43,593 bases of DNA from Bacteroidota bacterium (GCA_013285855.1 JABDGW010000020.1:1-43593); one strand, 5' to 3'. Shown: positions 27,530 to 35,719, counted from the first letter of the stretch. Notes: a model not told the origin generated them from the letters alone. Numbers and translations are program-made.

Positions 27530-28039
27530 TCAATTTGCCTTATGAGCTTCCATATCTATCTCTATCAATTGTCCCTTTACTGCTAATCCTTTTACTTCAA
27601 GCCAGGTCCCTGTTGGAAATTGTTTTTTATAAACAGAGTTACGGTAACCTGATACTTTTATAAATTCAGCCATATCAGTTGTATAAATGTTTTCCGCAAA
27701 TACATCATCGAAAGTATAGCCATAATGCTGTAGGATTTTTTCTAAATCGCCGTAGCAATTTTTCATCTGCTGTTCCATGTTTCCCGCGGCAACTATAATC
27801 CCGGAATCATCCATACTTACGGCTCCTGAAATTTTAAGATCATTGCCAATTTTTACAGCATGCGTATAGCCATACTTTTTTTCCAGTGTGGGTCGCAGGT
27901 TAAAATACTCAGGTGTTTCTGTTTGTGCAGTGTTGGTTTTTTTATCTGCTGCCGGTTGGGATTTGTTTGCGTTGTTACAACTGCCAAGAAATAAAATGCC
28001 AATTAAAAACCATGAAGTGAATAGAAAAATCTTTCTCAT
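27530..28039 (-). CDS. RidA/YjgF-fold lipoprotein lacking the deaminase arginine
   Basis: A 169-residue protein with a lipoprotein signal (FLIGILFLGSC, lipid-attached Cys21) and a Thr/Ala/Asn-rich spacer, followed by a RidA/YjgF-fold domain (KIGNDLKISGAVSMDD, the MEQQMKNCYGDLEKIL helix, FAENIYTTDM, then FPTGTWLEVKGL and QLIEIDMEAH). RidA proteins normally hydrolyse reactive enamine/imine intermediates in the cytoplasm using a conserved arginine in the P-x-R-S segment. Here that position is Gly144 (PTGTW), so the classic activity is unlikely. Export to the envelope with a lipid anchor is also unusual for the family. The gene ends toward the bidirectional terminator and stands alone. Confidence 0.8.
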   Translation of the reverse strand: MRKIFLFTSWFLIGILFLGSCNNANKSQPAADKKTNTAQTETPEYFNLRPTLEKKYGYTHAVKIGNDLKISGAVSMDDSGIIVAAGNMEQQMKNCYGDLEKILQHYGYTFDDVFAENIYTTDMAEFIKVSGYRNSVYKKQFPTGTWLEVKGLAVKGQLIEIDMEAHKAN

Positions 28040-28198
28040 TGTTTTATGTTTTGGTGATTAAAAATGTTTATGTCAGTATTTAATAATTGTAAATGATATT
28101 CTTTTTTCAAAATTCTGGAATTTACTCCAGGCTTAAACACAATGTCTTTGGCGGTAAGTAAGTTTAAAATCATTTATAATTTACAGCGTACATATAGC

Positions 28199-28232
28199 TT
28201 GCTAATAAATTTAATTTACTTACCTATATTTA
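28199..28232 (+). promoter_or_regulatory. Possible promoter of the 57-codon ORF
   Basis: TTG at 28199-28201, a 23-base spacer, then TATATTTA at 28225-28232, one base off TAnnTTTG, with the ATG 28 bases further on. The match is suggestive only, in a region that is AT-rich anyway. Confidence 0.3.
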
Positions 28233-28259
28233 TAACCATAAAACACTAAAATCTGCAAT

Positions 28260-28433
28260 ATGAAAAAGAAATCAACTAAAAGTACAACTGCTCCAATTGC
28301 AGGCAATGAACAATTGATTGTTAGCAAAGAAATAAAGCTAACCATGATAAATAACCAAGAGCAGGTTATTGTACAGTCTGAAGCACTAAGCTCACTTGCA
28401 TCTACAGACAACGTTATAAAAACGCGTCATTAA
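28260..28433 (+). CDS. Hypothetical small protein, 57 residues
   Basis: An ATG-started ORF of 57 codons reading MKKKSTKSTTAPIAGNEQ onward and ending TDNVIKTRH. It opens with a lysine/threonine-rich segment like the basic tails of small nucleic-acid-associated proteins; the rest is polar with one beta-like segment (EIKLTMINNQEQVIVQS). No signal peptide and no recognised family. A possible promoter precedes it, and it ends 15 bases from the convergent ferritin-like gene. Coding status is supported by the intact frame and the otherwise empty gap, but is not proven. Confidence 0.5.
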   Translation: MKKKSTKSTTAPIAGNEQLIVSKEIKLTMINNQEQVIVQSEALSSLASTDNVIKTRH

Positions 28434-28448
28434 ACGCAGCTTTTGTGT

Positions 28449-29207
28449 TTATCTTTTTACTGTTTTACGCTTCACAGATTTTTTAGGACTGCTTTTTTTA
28501 ACAGCAGCTTTTACTTTTTTAAGTGCAGCTTTTTTTGGCAAACTCTTTTTAGCAGCTGCCTTCTTTACTGCTTTTGAAGGTGCTTTTGTGTTAGCTTTTT
28601 TCGCAGTCTTAGCTACAGTTTTCGGGTTAGCTTTTTTAGCTGATTTAGCAAATGATTGCTCTTCTGTTTCTGCTGCAAGGTTTACATTGGATAAAGCCAG
28701 TTCTGTTAATGAAATATCAGCATCATATTCTTCATTCAATGTGGTTTCAAGCAGCTTCGCCACATCATTCAAATTTAATTGCAGGGCATAAGCTCTTGCA
28801 GTACCATAACTGCTTATTTCGTAGTGTTCTATTTTTTGTGCAGCCGCAATAATTGCCGCATCGGTAACTTCAGGTGCCATGTCTTCACCTAATAAACTGT
28901 TCCCTTCTTTTATTAAACCTTCCATTGCTTTGCAATGTTCTTCACCTTCATTACTTCTAAACAGGTTTGCAAAAAAGCCTTTTTTCTCCGGCGCGGCTTT
29001 TTCTTCTCCTAATAACTGCTGTATTTTATCAAGCCTTTCTTTTTGTGTCTTTGTTACTTCCAAATGTTTGTCCAATGCGTTTCTCAAATTTCCATTGGTA
29101 GCTGCATCCACCATTTTTGGCAAAGCTTCTATCAGTTGTGTTTCTGCAGAATACAGGTCTTTTAATTCATGCTTTAGTAATTCATGTAAGGTATCAATGG
29201 TTGGCAT
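28449..29207 (-). CDS. DUF892 (YciF-like) ferritin-like protein with histone H1-like tail
   Basis: A 252-residue protein. Residues 1-183 are a DUF892/YciE-YciF four-helix ferritin-like domain: LKHELKDLYSAETQLIEAL at the start, HLEVTKTQKERL, then AAQKIEHYEISSYGTA and LLETTLNEEYDAD. Likely di-metal ligands include E22, E50, E127, E130 and E159/E160. A short insertion after the second helix (KKGFFANLFRSNEGEEH) separates the helix pairs. Residues 185-252 are almost entirely Lys, Ala, Pro, Ser, Thr and Val (KKAAAKKSLPKKAALKK), like eukaryotic histone H1 tails, and should bind DNA without sequence preference. The combination suggests a metal- or peroxide-handling nucleoid protein analogous to Dps with a DNA-binding extension. 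DUF892 proteins are usually stress-induced. Confidence 0.9.
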   Translation of the reverse strand: MPTIDTLHELLKHELKDLYSAETQLIEALPKMVDAATNGNLRNALDKHLEVTKTQKERLDKIQQLLGEEKAAPEKKGFFANLFRSNEGEEHCKAMEGLIKEGNSLLGEDMAPEVTDAAIIAAAQKIEHYEISSYGTARAYALQLNLNDVAKLLETTLNEEYDADISLTELALSNVNLAAETEEQSFAKSAKKANPKTVAKTAKKANTKAPSKAVKKAAAKKSLPKKAALKKVKAAVKKSSPKKSVKRKTVKR

Positions 29208-29296
29208 ATCGAAAGTTTTTAATTAAAAAATATAATTCATTTCTTATACAGAATTTGTGCCGAATCATTTTGTAATATGCAGTATCAAATTTTTAT

Positions 29297-30910
29297 ATGA
29301 AAAGAAGAAACTTCCTGCTTAACAGTTCAATGGCTGGTATTGCCATTACGACTGCGTCGTTTACTTCATCCAAAAAAAATATTGCGGAAAAAAGTGCAGA
29401 CGAAAATGATTTTGATTTGAATGAAGTAACCGTTGATATGTTGCAACAAAAAATGCAAAGCGGTACATTAAATTCCGTTCAAATAACAAAAAAATATTTG
29501 CAACGCATACAATCAATTGATAAAAGTGGTCCTTATTTAAATGCCGTGATAGAAATAAATCCCGATGCATTAAGTATAGCTGCGGCAATGGATGCAGAAA
29601 GAAAACAAGGTAAAATCCGTGGTTCTTTACATGGCATTCCTGTTTTAATAAAAGACAATATAAGTACAGGCGATAAATTGATGACAACAGCCGGTGTATT
29701 AGCATTGGCTGGCAACATAATGAAACAGGATGCTTTTATTATTCAGCAATTAAGAAATGCCGGCGCTGTATTGTTAGGGAAAACAAACTTAAGTGAATGG
29801 GCGAATTTTCGTTCTACACGATCCACAAGTGGATGGAGCAGCAGGGGAGGGCAAACAAAATGTCCTTACATTCTTGACAGAAATCCATCAGGTTCAAGTG
29901 CAGGGTCGGGCTCTGCAACGGCAGCAAATTTGTGTACAATAAGTATCGGCACCGAAACTGATGGTTCTATTGTTTCTCCATCATCTGTAAATGGTTTGGT
30001 TGGTATAAAACCAACGGTTGGTTTATGGAGCAGAAGCCGCATAATTCCTATATCTGCAACGCAGGATACCGCAGGACCAATGGCACGCACAGTTAAAGAT
30101 GCTGCTATATTATTGGGCGCATGCACAGGTGTTGATGCAGATGATGCAGCTACAAACGAAAGCAACGGTAAGTTTCAAAAAGATTATACGCAATTTTTAA
30201 ATGCAGATGCTTTAAAAGGTAAACGCATCGGCATTGAAAAATCTCATTTAAAAGGTCATGAGGGAATTGTTGCTTTATACAATGCAGCTATACAAACCAT
30301 GAAAGATAAAGGTGCAGAAATAATTGAAGTTGATCTGCTAAAAAATATTCATGATATAAAAGATGTTGGTGATGCAGAATTTACTGTTTTGTTGTATGAA
30401 TTTAAAGATGGCGTGAACAAATATCTTGCGTCATCCAATAGTAATATGAAAACGATGGCTGATGTTATAGAGTTTAATAAGCAACATGAAGATAAAGCCA
30501 TGCCTTATTTTAAACAGGAGATTTTAATTCAGGCAAATGATAAAGGTGATTTAAGCAGCAAAGAATATACAGATGCTTTAGCCACTACTTTATCATCAAG
30601 AAAAGTTGTCAGTGATATGATGAAAGAAAATAACCTTGATGCTTTATGCGGTGTTACAAATGGTTTGGCATGTTGTATTGACTTGGTTAATGGAGATTAT
30701 GATACAGGATTTTCTATCTCAACACCGGCAGCTATTTCAGGCTTTCCGCATATAACCGTACCAATGGGTTTTGTGCATGACCTTCCAATTGGTATTTCTT
30801 TTTTTTCAACAGCTTATACTGAACCGCAATTATTAGGTATAGCTTATTCTTATGAACAGGCAACTAAATGGAGGAAAGCACCTGTGTTTAAAAAAGATTT
30901 GTTGATATAA
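29297..30910 (+). CDS. Amidase-signature enzyme, exported
   Basis: A 537-residue amidase-signature protein that hydrolyses an amide or related C-N bond. The Ser-cisSer-Lys triad is visible: K119 in GIPVLIKDN, cis-Ser S200 in NPSGSSAGSG, and nucleophile S224 in GTETDGSIVSP, with the expected 24-residue spacing between the serines. The N-terminus MKRRNFLLNSSMAGIAITT has a twin-arginine-like motif before a weakly hydrophobic stretch, suggesting export by Tat. It is not the GatA subunit, because no gatB or gatC is adjacent and GatA is not exported. The substrate is unknown; secreted members act on amino-acid amides, peptides or fatty amides. It is monocistronic, divergent from the ferritin-like gene. 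Confidence 0.9.
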   Translation: MKRRNFLLNSSMAGIAITTASFTSSKKNIAEKSADENDFDLNEVTVDMLQQKMQSGTLNSVQITKKYLQRIQSIDKSGPYLNAVIEINPDALSIAAAMDAERKQGKIRGSLHGIPVLIKDNISTGDKLMTTAGVLALAGNIMKQDAFIIQQLRNAGAVLLGKTNLSEWANFRSTRSTSGWSSRGGQTKCPYILDRNPSGSSAGSGSATAANLCTISIGTETDGSIVSPSSVNGLVGIKPTVGLWSRSRIIPISATQDTAGPMARTVKDAAILLGACTGVDADDAATNESNGKFQKDYTQFLNADALKGKRIGIEKSHLKGHEGIVALYNAAIQTMKDKGAEIIEVDLLKNIHDIKDVGDAEFTVLLYEFKDGVNKYLASSNSNMKTMADVIEFNKQHEDKAMPYFKQEILIQANDKGDLSSKEYTDALATTLSSRKVVSDMMKENNLDALCGVTNGLACCIDLVNGDYDTGFSISTPAAISGFPHITVPMGFVHDLPIGISFFSTAYTEPQLLGIAYSYEQATKWRKAPVFKKDLLI

Positions 30911-30976
30911 TTCAGGTCAGTAAACTTTTGCCACCTGGCATTCATTGCTTCAAAATCAATTTTGTATTTTTATAGT

Positions 30977-31575
30977 ATGGAAATAAAAGAACCTGCAATA
31001 GCATACAGTCAGCAAAAAATTTCTATTGAAGCATACCTTGAAATGGAAAATGCTTCTATAGAAAAGCATGAATACTATAAAGGCGAAGTGTTTGCTATGT
31101 CTGGTGCGAAGTTGCCGCATAACAGGATTACCAGCAATCTAATTGGTGAACTAAAAAATAAATTGAAAGGGAAAAAATGTCAACCATTTGGTAGTGACAT
31201 GCGCATACATATTCCATCAAACGCCTTATTTACTTATCCTGATATTTCTATTTTTTGTGGTGAAATAGAAACGTTGAACAACGACGAATACAATGCTTTA
31301 AATCCAACTGTAATTATTGAGATACTTTCAAAGAGCACAAAGAATATGATCGTGGAGAAAAATTTAAACTGTATCGCGATATAAAAACTTTGAAAGAGTT
31401 TATACTTGTTGATTCAGAAAGCTTGCACATAGAAATATTCCGGTTGAATGAAAGCAATCACTGGGAGTTGGAGGAATATAATGATGCAAACAATTATCTT
31501 GAAATAAAAGCTATCAATGAAAATATTTTGATTGCTGAAATTTATGAAGGAGTAAACATCGGTCGTGAAGCTTAA
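30977..31575 (+). pseudogene. Uma2-family (DUF820) PD-(D/E)XK nuclease-like gene, frameshifted
   Basis: The first frame (from ATG 30977) gives KISIEAYLEMENAS, KHEYYKGEVFAMSG, SDMRIHIP, YPDISIFCG and [13 protein letters not shown], the normal order for Uma2-family restriction-endonuclease-fold proteins with their metal-site Asp and Glu. At 31342-31345 the frame is lost and stops at 31384. The continuation of the family sequence ([19 protein letters not shown], then [13 protein letters not shown]) runs in the next frame from 31345 to 31575. Inserting one base between AAG and AATATGAT restores [11 protein letters not shown], so a single-base deletion is the simplest explanation; a sequencing error is the alternative. 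The reconstructed product would be about 199 residues. Uma2 proteins are abundant in cyanobacteria and some Bacteroidota, with unknown biological roles. Confidence 0.85.
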
Positions 31576-32033
31576 GCTAACTCAAACACTGCTTCAATTT
31601 CAACCGGAATATTTCCGGGCAACGAACCCATACCAACAGCGCTTCTAACACCAACACCATTATCATCGCCCCAAACTTTTGCAAACAGCTCACTACAACC
31701 ATTGATAACATAAGGATGTTTTTCAAAATTTGGTGTGGATGCAACCATGCCCAGCACTTTTATTACGCGTTTTATTTTGTTGAAAGAACCAAGATTTTGT
31801 TTTAATGTAGCAAGAATGGCAAGCCCAACTTGTTGCGCAGCATGCTTGCCCTCATCTTCATTCATTGTATCACCAACACGACCCTGAATTAAAGTTTTAT
31901 CAGGTAATAAAGGTCCATGGCCGGAAACATAAACAAGATTACCCACAACTAAAAAAGGTTTGTAAACGCCCATTGGTGCTGGTGCAGGAGGAAGTTCTAA
32001 ATTCAATTCTTCAAAATTTTTATCAGCGTCCAT
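31572..32033 (-). CDS. RidA-family protein
   Basis: A 153-residue member of the YjgF/RidA superfamily (YjgF-like-1 subfamily appearance), probably cytoplasmic: [34 protein letters not shown], then [26 protein letters not shown]. Unlike the lipoprotein at 27530-28039, this one keeps the arginine (R130) and the following glutamate (E145) expected for imine/enamine hydrolysis. It starts 11 bases after the stop of the GntP-type permease on the same strand, so the pair is likely cotranscribed. RidA proteins commonly detoxify 2-aminoacrylate formed by PLP enzymes; a cysteine-synthase-like PLP enzyme is divergently transcribed at 33476. Its stop overlaps the convergent Uma2 remnant by four bases. 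Confidence 0.9.
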   Translation of the reverse strand: MDADKNFEELNLELPPAPAPMGVYKPFLVVGNLVYVSGHGPLLPDKTLIQGRVGDTMNEDEGKHAAQQVGLAILATLKQNLGSFNKIKRVIKVLGMVASTPNFEKHPYVINGCSELFAKVWGDDNGVGVRSAVGMGSLPGNIPVEIEAVFELA

Positions 32034-32044
32034 TTTTTAGATTT

Positions 32045-33361
32045 TTACTTTATAAAAGCATTTAGCACAAACACGCCAATCAATCCAATCAAAGAAACGA
32101 TTGTTTCCATAACACTCCATGTTTTAAAAGTGTCTTTTAAGCTTAAATTGAAGTATTCTTTGAACAACCAAAATCCACCATCATTCACATGACCGAAAAT
32201 TAAACTGCCTGCACCAGTTGCAAGCACCATTAAGTTCGGATCAACACCACTTGTCGCAATGATTGGTGCAATAATACTTGCAGTTGTTAATCCTGCAACT
32301 GTTGCTGAACCTAATGCAATGCGTATTACCGCAGCAATTGACCATGCAGCTAATAAAGGATGAACATTTAAATTATTTAGCAGCGCTGCAATTTGGGTAT
32401 TGATGCCTGTTTCTGTTAGAATTTCTTTCATCGCACCCGAGCCCGCAAGAATTAATAAAATCACAGAAATATCTTTTGCTGCATCAATCAAGTGACTCAT
32501 CAAAACCCTCATCTTTTTTTTCCTTCTTAAACCCAAACTGTACAAAGCATAAAACACAGCAATGATCATTGCAATAGGCGGATTGCCAATCGCACTAAAA
32601 AATTTTACAACACTATTTTCAGGTGGTAGAAAAAGTTTGCACACCGTTGCGACTGCAATTAAAAGCACTGGTAAAAAAGTTGTAAAAACGCTGTTGAAAA
32701 AACCAGGCAATTCTTCATCTTTTAAATCTTTCGGAACAAATGTATCAGGCGGTTGATTTCTATATTTTTTTAATGTTGGTGCAAACATTGGTCCTGCAAT
32801 AATTACAGCAGGAATAGCAATACACAAACCATAGATCAATGTCATTCCGAGATCTGCATGATATTGTGCAACCAAAGCTGTTGGTGCAGGATGTGGTGGT
32901 AAATATCCATGTGTTACAGAAAGCGCAGCTACAGCAGGTAAGCCTATGTAAACAACAGGAATATTGTATCTTTTTGAAACAGAAATTATCAAAGGTACCA
33001 TCAACACAAAACTTACATCAAAGAACAACGGAATGCCAACAATAAAAGCAGTTAACACCATTGCCCACATAATGCGGCTTGTACCAAAAAGTTTTACAAG
33101 GCTTGTTGTAATTTTTTGTGCAGCGCCGCTTTCAGCAATTAATTTTCCGAGCATGGCGCCCATTACAAGAATGATAGTTAATGAACCAAGAATATCGCCA
33201 ACGCCTTTTTGAATAGCTGTTGCAATGTGATCCATGTTCATGCCATTGCATAAACCCATCAATATTGAAACAACGAGAAAAGCGAGAAAGGCATTAAGCT
33301 TTGCCCAGGCCAGTAAAAGAATCAATAAAATAATTCCTGCAAGCAGTATGATGAAGGACAT
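32045..33361 (-). CDS. GntP-family permease
   Basis: A 438-residue integral membrane protein with about 12-14 hydrophobic segments and the GntP/gluconate:H+ symporter pattern: LAWAKLNAFLAFLVVSI at the N-terminus, GAMLGKLIAESGAAQKI, then PLFFDVSFVLMVPLI, HGYLPPHPAPTALV and FGHVNDGGFWLFKEYF near the end. Members carry gluconate, fructuronate or D-serine (DsdX). Specificity cannot be read from sequence alone. Because the next gene on the same strand (11 bases away) is a RidA protein, and a PLP-dependent enzyme lies divergently upstream, an amino-acid-type substrate such as D-serine is at least as plausible as gluconate; no gluconate kinase or dehydratase is nearby. Confidence 0.93.
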   Translation of the reverse strand: MSFIILLAGIILLILLLAWAKLNAFLAFLVVSILMGLCNGMNMDHIATAIQKGVGDILGSLTIILVMGAMLGKLIAESGAAQKITTSLVKLFGTSRIMWAMVLTAFIVGIPLFFDVSFVLMVPLIISVSKRYNIPVVYIGLPAVAALSVTHGYLPPHPAPTALVAQYHADLGMTLIYGLCIAIPAVIIAGPMFAPTLKKYRNQPPDTFVPKDLKDEELPGFFNSVFTTFLPVLLIAVATVCKLFLPPENSVVKFFSAIGNPPIAMIIAVFYALYSLGLRRKKKMRVLMSHLIDAAKDISVILLILAGSGAMKEILTETGINTQIAALLNNLNVHPLLAAWSIAAVIRIALGSATVAGLTTASIIAPIIATSGVDPNLMVLATGAGSLIFGHVNDGGFWLFKEYFNLSLKDTFKTWSVMETIVSLIGLIGVFVLNAFIK

Positions 33362-33475
33362 AGCGATGTGTTATGAACAATTAAAGATAGCTGCTGCCAA
33401 CACTGAATCAAAGTTTATTTAATCTCTTTAATAAATTCTGATCAACAAAATTTATATTTAATAATAAAATTTTTT

Positions 33476-34387
33476 ATGAAAGGAATTGGAAACACGCCGC
33501 TTATTAAATTAGAAAAATTAACTGAACCAGGTTGCGCAGATATTTATATAAAATATGAAGGCGCGAATGCAACCGGCAGTATGAAAGACCGCATGGCTTT
33601 ATCAATGGTGGAAGGCGCAGAAAAACGAGGTCAGCTTAAGCTCGGAGGAACAGTGATTGATTATACTGGTGGAAGCACCGGCAGTTCTTTAGCAATGGTG
33701 TGTGCGGTTAAAGGTTATCATGCTTATTTTGTTAGCTCAGATGCATTTGCAAAAGAGAAATTACAAACAATGCGTGCATTTGGTGCAGAGCTGGAAATTT
33801 TTCCAAGTGATAACGGAAAGATCACTGCAAGCTTAATTGATTCTTTAATTGCAAGGGTTAAGGAACTAGCCGTGCAACCAAATATGTTTTGGACTGATCA
33901 GTTCAATAATATTGACAACCGGAATGCTTATCATGCAATGGCAAAAGAAATAATTGCAGAACTTGGTAATAATATTGATGAGTTTATTATGGGCGTGGGA
34001 ACGGGTGGATGCTTTTCAGGCAATGCAGAAATTTTTAAAAAAGAAATTCCAAACATTCGTTGTATTCCTATTGAACCTTTGCATGTGAGGGCACTTTCAG
34101 GTGGAGATAAATCCGGCTCGCATAGATTAGAAGGAATAGGAACTGGTTTTGTGCCAAGTATTTGTCGCCTGGATTTGGCTGATGAAATAATGGCTGTGTC
34201 TGATGGAGATGCTTTTGAAACTGCAAGATTACTTGCAAAGAAAGAAGGAATTTTTGGTGGTGTTACATCTGGTGCAAATGTGTGGGCTGCTATTCAGCGG
34301 GCAAGAATAATTGGATCAGGTAAAAAAATTGTTACAGTTGTTTGTGATTCAGGATTGAAATATTTGAATGGAGATTTATATAAATAA
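33476..34387 (+). CDS. PLP-dependent cysteine-synthase-family enzyme
   Basis: A 303-residue fold-type II PLP enzyme. GNTPLIKL opens it; the PLP lysine is K37 in ATGSMKDRMA; DYTGGSTGSSLA binds substrate; GVGTGGCFSG binds the PLP phosphate; and a late VVCDSGLKYL contains the serine that contacts the pyridine nitrogen. Cysteine synthases (CysK/CysM) add sulfide to O-acetylserine; related enzymes make other beta-substituted alanines or break down serine/cysteine. The usual CysK segment TSGNTG is replaced by TGGSTG, so the assignment to true cysteine synthase is not safe. No cys genes are adjacent. It is divergent from the GntP-RidA pair (114-base gap) and convergent with the EEP gene. Confidence 0.85.
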   Translation: MKGIGNTPLIKLEKLTEPGCADIYIKYEGANATGSMKDRMALSMVEGAEKRGQLKLGGTVIDYTGGSTGSSLAMVCAVKGYHAYFVSSDAFAKEKLQTMRAFGAELEIFPSDNGKITASLIDSLIARVKELAVQPNMFWTDQFNNIDNRNAYHAMAKEIIAELGNNIDEFIMGVGTGGCFSGNAEIFKKEIPNIRCIPIEPLHVRALSGGDKSGSHRLEGIGTGFVPSICRLDLADEIMAVSDGDAFETARLLAKKEGIFGGVTSGANVWAAIQRARIIGSGKKIVTVVCDSGLKYLNGDLYK

Positions 34388-34401
34388 ATAGAAAATAAAA
34401 G

Positions 34402-35130
34402 TTAAGTGGTGTATATCGTTTCGTCAAATGTTACCATCAAAGGAACATGATCACTATAATTCTTCCAGCTTCTGTACTTGCCTACTTCAACCAATTTTAA
34501 ATGCTGCAACATATCAGATGAAGCGAAACAATAATCAATGTGATACGGTTTGTCTTTGTGCCTGTACATATAAAGTGTCGGATGTTTTTCTTTGCCTTGC
34601 ACCTGGTTGAAATGTTTATGATAAACACTATAAATATTTTTCTCTTCCAATTGCTTTACAACCGTTGAATGATTCCCTGTACGCCTTGGTTTATCCCAAA
34701 TTGTATTGCTGTTAAAATCTCCGATCAATATTGTTTTATTACTGGTAATTATTGAATCATAATAATGAATTGCTTTCCAAACCTGTGTTACATAATGGCC
34801 ATCAATATCGGTTGGATTATTTGCCCAAACTGCAAAAAGATTAAACTGAAAATTTTTATTTGATACGATGATGGGAACAATCATTTTAAAATTTTCATTA
34901 TGAACATCCAAAACTTCAAATGAAAAATTACTATAAGAAAATATACCCAAACCTTTATTTTGATTATGCCCGAACCATAAACTGTCTGTTGGATTCAGCT
35001 TCTTATTTTTGAATGTCATCTTTTGCGGATGTTCACATTCAGGAATAATTAAAATATCGGGTAAATACTTAAGAATTACACTTGCTTTATTTCTAAAAGC
35101 CATATTACAGTTCCATGTAATAATCTTCAT
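34402..35130 (-). CDS. Endonuclease/exonuclease/phosphatase (EEP) family protein
   Basis: A 242-residue EEP-superfamily domain with no signal peptide: MKIITWNCNM at the start, PDILIIPECEH with the metal-binding Glu, ILIGDFNSNTIWD with the Asp-x-Asn pair, HIDYCFASSD, and SDHVPLMVTF with the catalytic histidine. All core catalytic residues appear intact. The family covers DNA-repair nucleases (exonuclease III-like), sphingomyelinases and phosphatases. This compact version lacks the features that would identify DNA repair specifically, so the substrate is unknown. It ends 14 bases from the convergent PLP enzyme gene. Confidence 0.9.
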   Translation of the reverse strand: MKIITWNCNMAFRNKASVILKYLPDILIIPECEHPQKMTFKNKKLNPTDSLWFGHNQNKGLGIFSYSNFSFEVLDVHNENFKMIVPIIVSNKNFQFNLFAVWANNPTDIDGHYVTQVWKAIHYYDSIITSNKTILIGDFNSNTIWDKPRRTGNHSTVVKQLEEKNIYSVYHKHFNQVQGKEKHPTLYMYRHKDKPYHIDYCFASSDMLQHLKLVEVGKYRSWKNYSDHVPLMVTFDETIYTT

Positions 35131-35152
35131 ATTGCGAATATTCTATAACTTT

Positions 35153-35180
35153 TTGTAGTATTTATTATTCCGTAATTTTA
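35153..35180 (+). promoter_or_regulatory. Possible promoter of the toxin-antitoxin pair
   Basis: TTG at 35153-35155 (in TTTTG), 17 bases, then TAATTTTA at 35173-35180, with the antitoxin ATG 16 bases later. It is near the Bacteroidota consensus but lacks the final G of the -7 box. Confidence 0.3.
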
Positions 35181-35196
35181 TTGAACAAAAGAATTT

Positions 35197-35400
35197 ATGA
35201 ATAGCGAACTAAAATCTAAAATATATTATTTGATTGATTCTATAAAAGATGAAAACATTTTGCAAATGCTAATGGAAGATGTGGTTTATTATACCAATAA
35301 GAAAGATATAATAGATGAAGCTATTTCAGAAGCAGATAATAACGAAACAATAGACTGGAATGATTTTAAAAAAGAAATGAATGAATGGAAAAAAAGATAG
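35197..35400 (+). CDS. Antitoxin of a type II toxin-antitoxin module
   Basis: A 67-residue acidic, helical protein (ELKSKIYYLIDSIKDENI, then DEAISEADNNETIDWNDFKK) directly before a RelE/ParE-fold toxin, overlapping it by 16 bases. The size, acidity and gene order fit an antitoxin that wraps and neutralises the toxin through its C-terminal region. No ribbon-helix-helix or helix-turn-helix is obvious in the first half, so whether it autorepresses is unclear. The assignment rests mainly on its partner. Confidence 0.8.
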   Translation: MNSELKSKIYYLIDSIKDENILQMLMEDVVYYTNKKDIIDEAISEADNNETIDWNDFKKEMNEWKKR

Positions 35401-35675
35401 TTGTATCAAAACGTTTCCAAAAGAATGCGTTACGTGTTTATGATTATCTTTTAAAAGAGCATTCTGCGAAAACCGCTTTTGCATTTCTCGATAAATTACA
35501 GCAACGTGTTGAATTAATTATTCAGTATCCTGAAATTGGCAAACCTTCTCAAAAGAAAGTAAATGTAAGAAGCGTGACACTTCAACCTTATAACAGAATT
35601 TATTACAGGAATAAAAATAATGCTATTGAGTTATTGTGCTTGTTTGATATGAGGAAAAAGAAGTTGCCTTACTAA
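35385..35675 (+). CDS. RelE/ParE-family toxin
   Basis: A 96-residue basic protein of the RelE/ParE fold: KKIVVSKRFQKNALRVYDYL with the opening helix pair, KTAFAFLDKLQQRVELI, YPEIGKPS, NVRSVTLQPYNRIYYRNKN and a final strand LLCLFDMRKKKLP. RelE-type members cut ribosome-bound mRNA; ParE-type members poison gyrase. The YPEIG and YNRIYYR patterns resemble the ParE side. It starts inside the antitoxin gene (16-base overlap), so translation is coupled. The pair is a solitary chromosomal module between an EEP gene and a Gfo/Idh operon. Confidence 0.88.
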   Translation: MEKKIVVSKRFQKNALRVYDYLLKEHSAKTAFAFLDKLQQRVELIIQYPEIGKPSQKKVNVRSVTLQPYNRIYYRNKNNAIELLCLFDMRKKKLPY

Positions 35676-35719
35676 TCACTAACAACTTTCTTCTATCTTT
35701 ATCATACAAGCTTGCATTT

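Noticed and set aside
32964-33212. Plus-strand ORFs opposite the GntP permease and long ORFs opposite the PKD genes
   Set aside because: They match no family and lie entirely within well-supported genes on the other strand.
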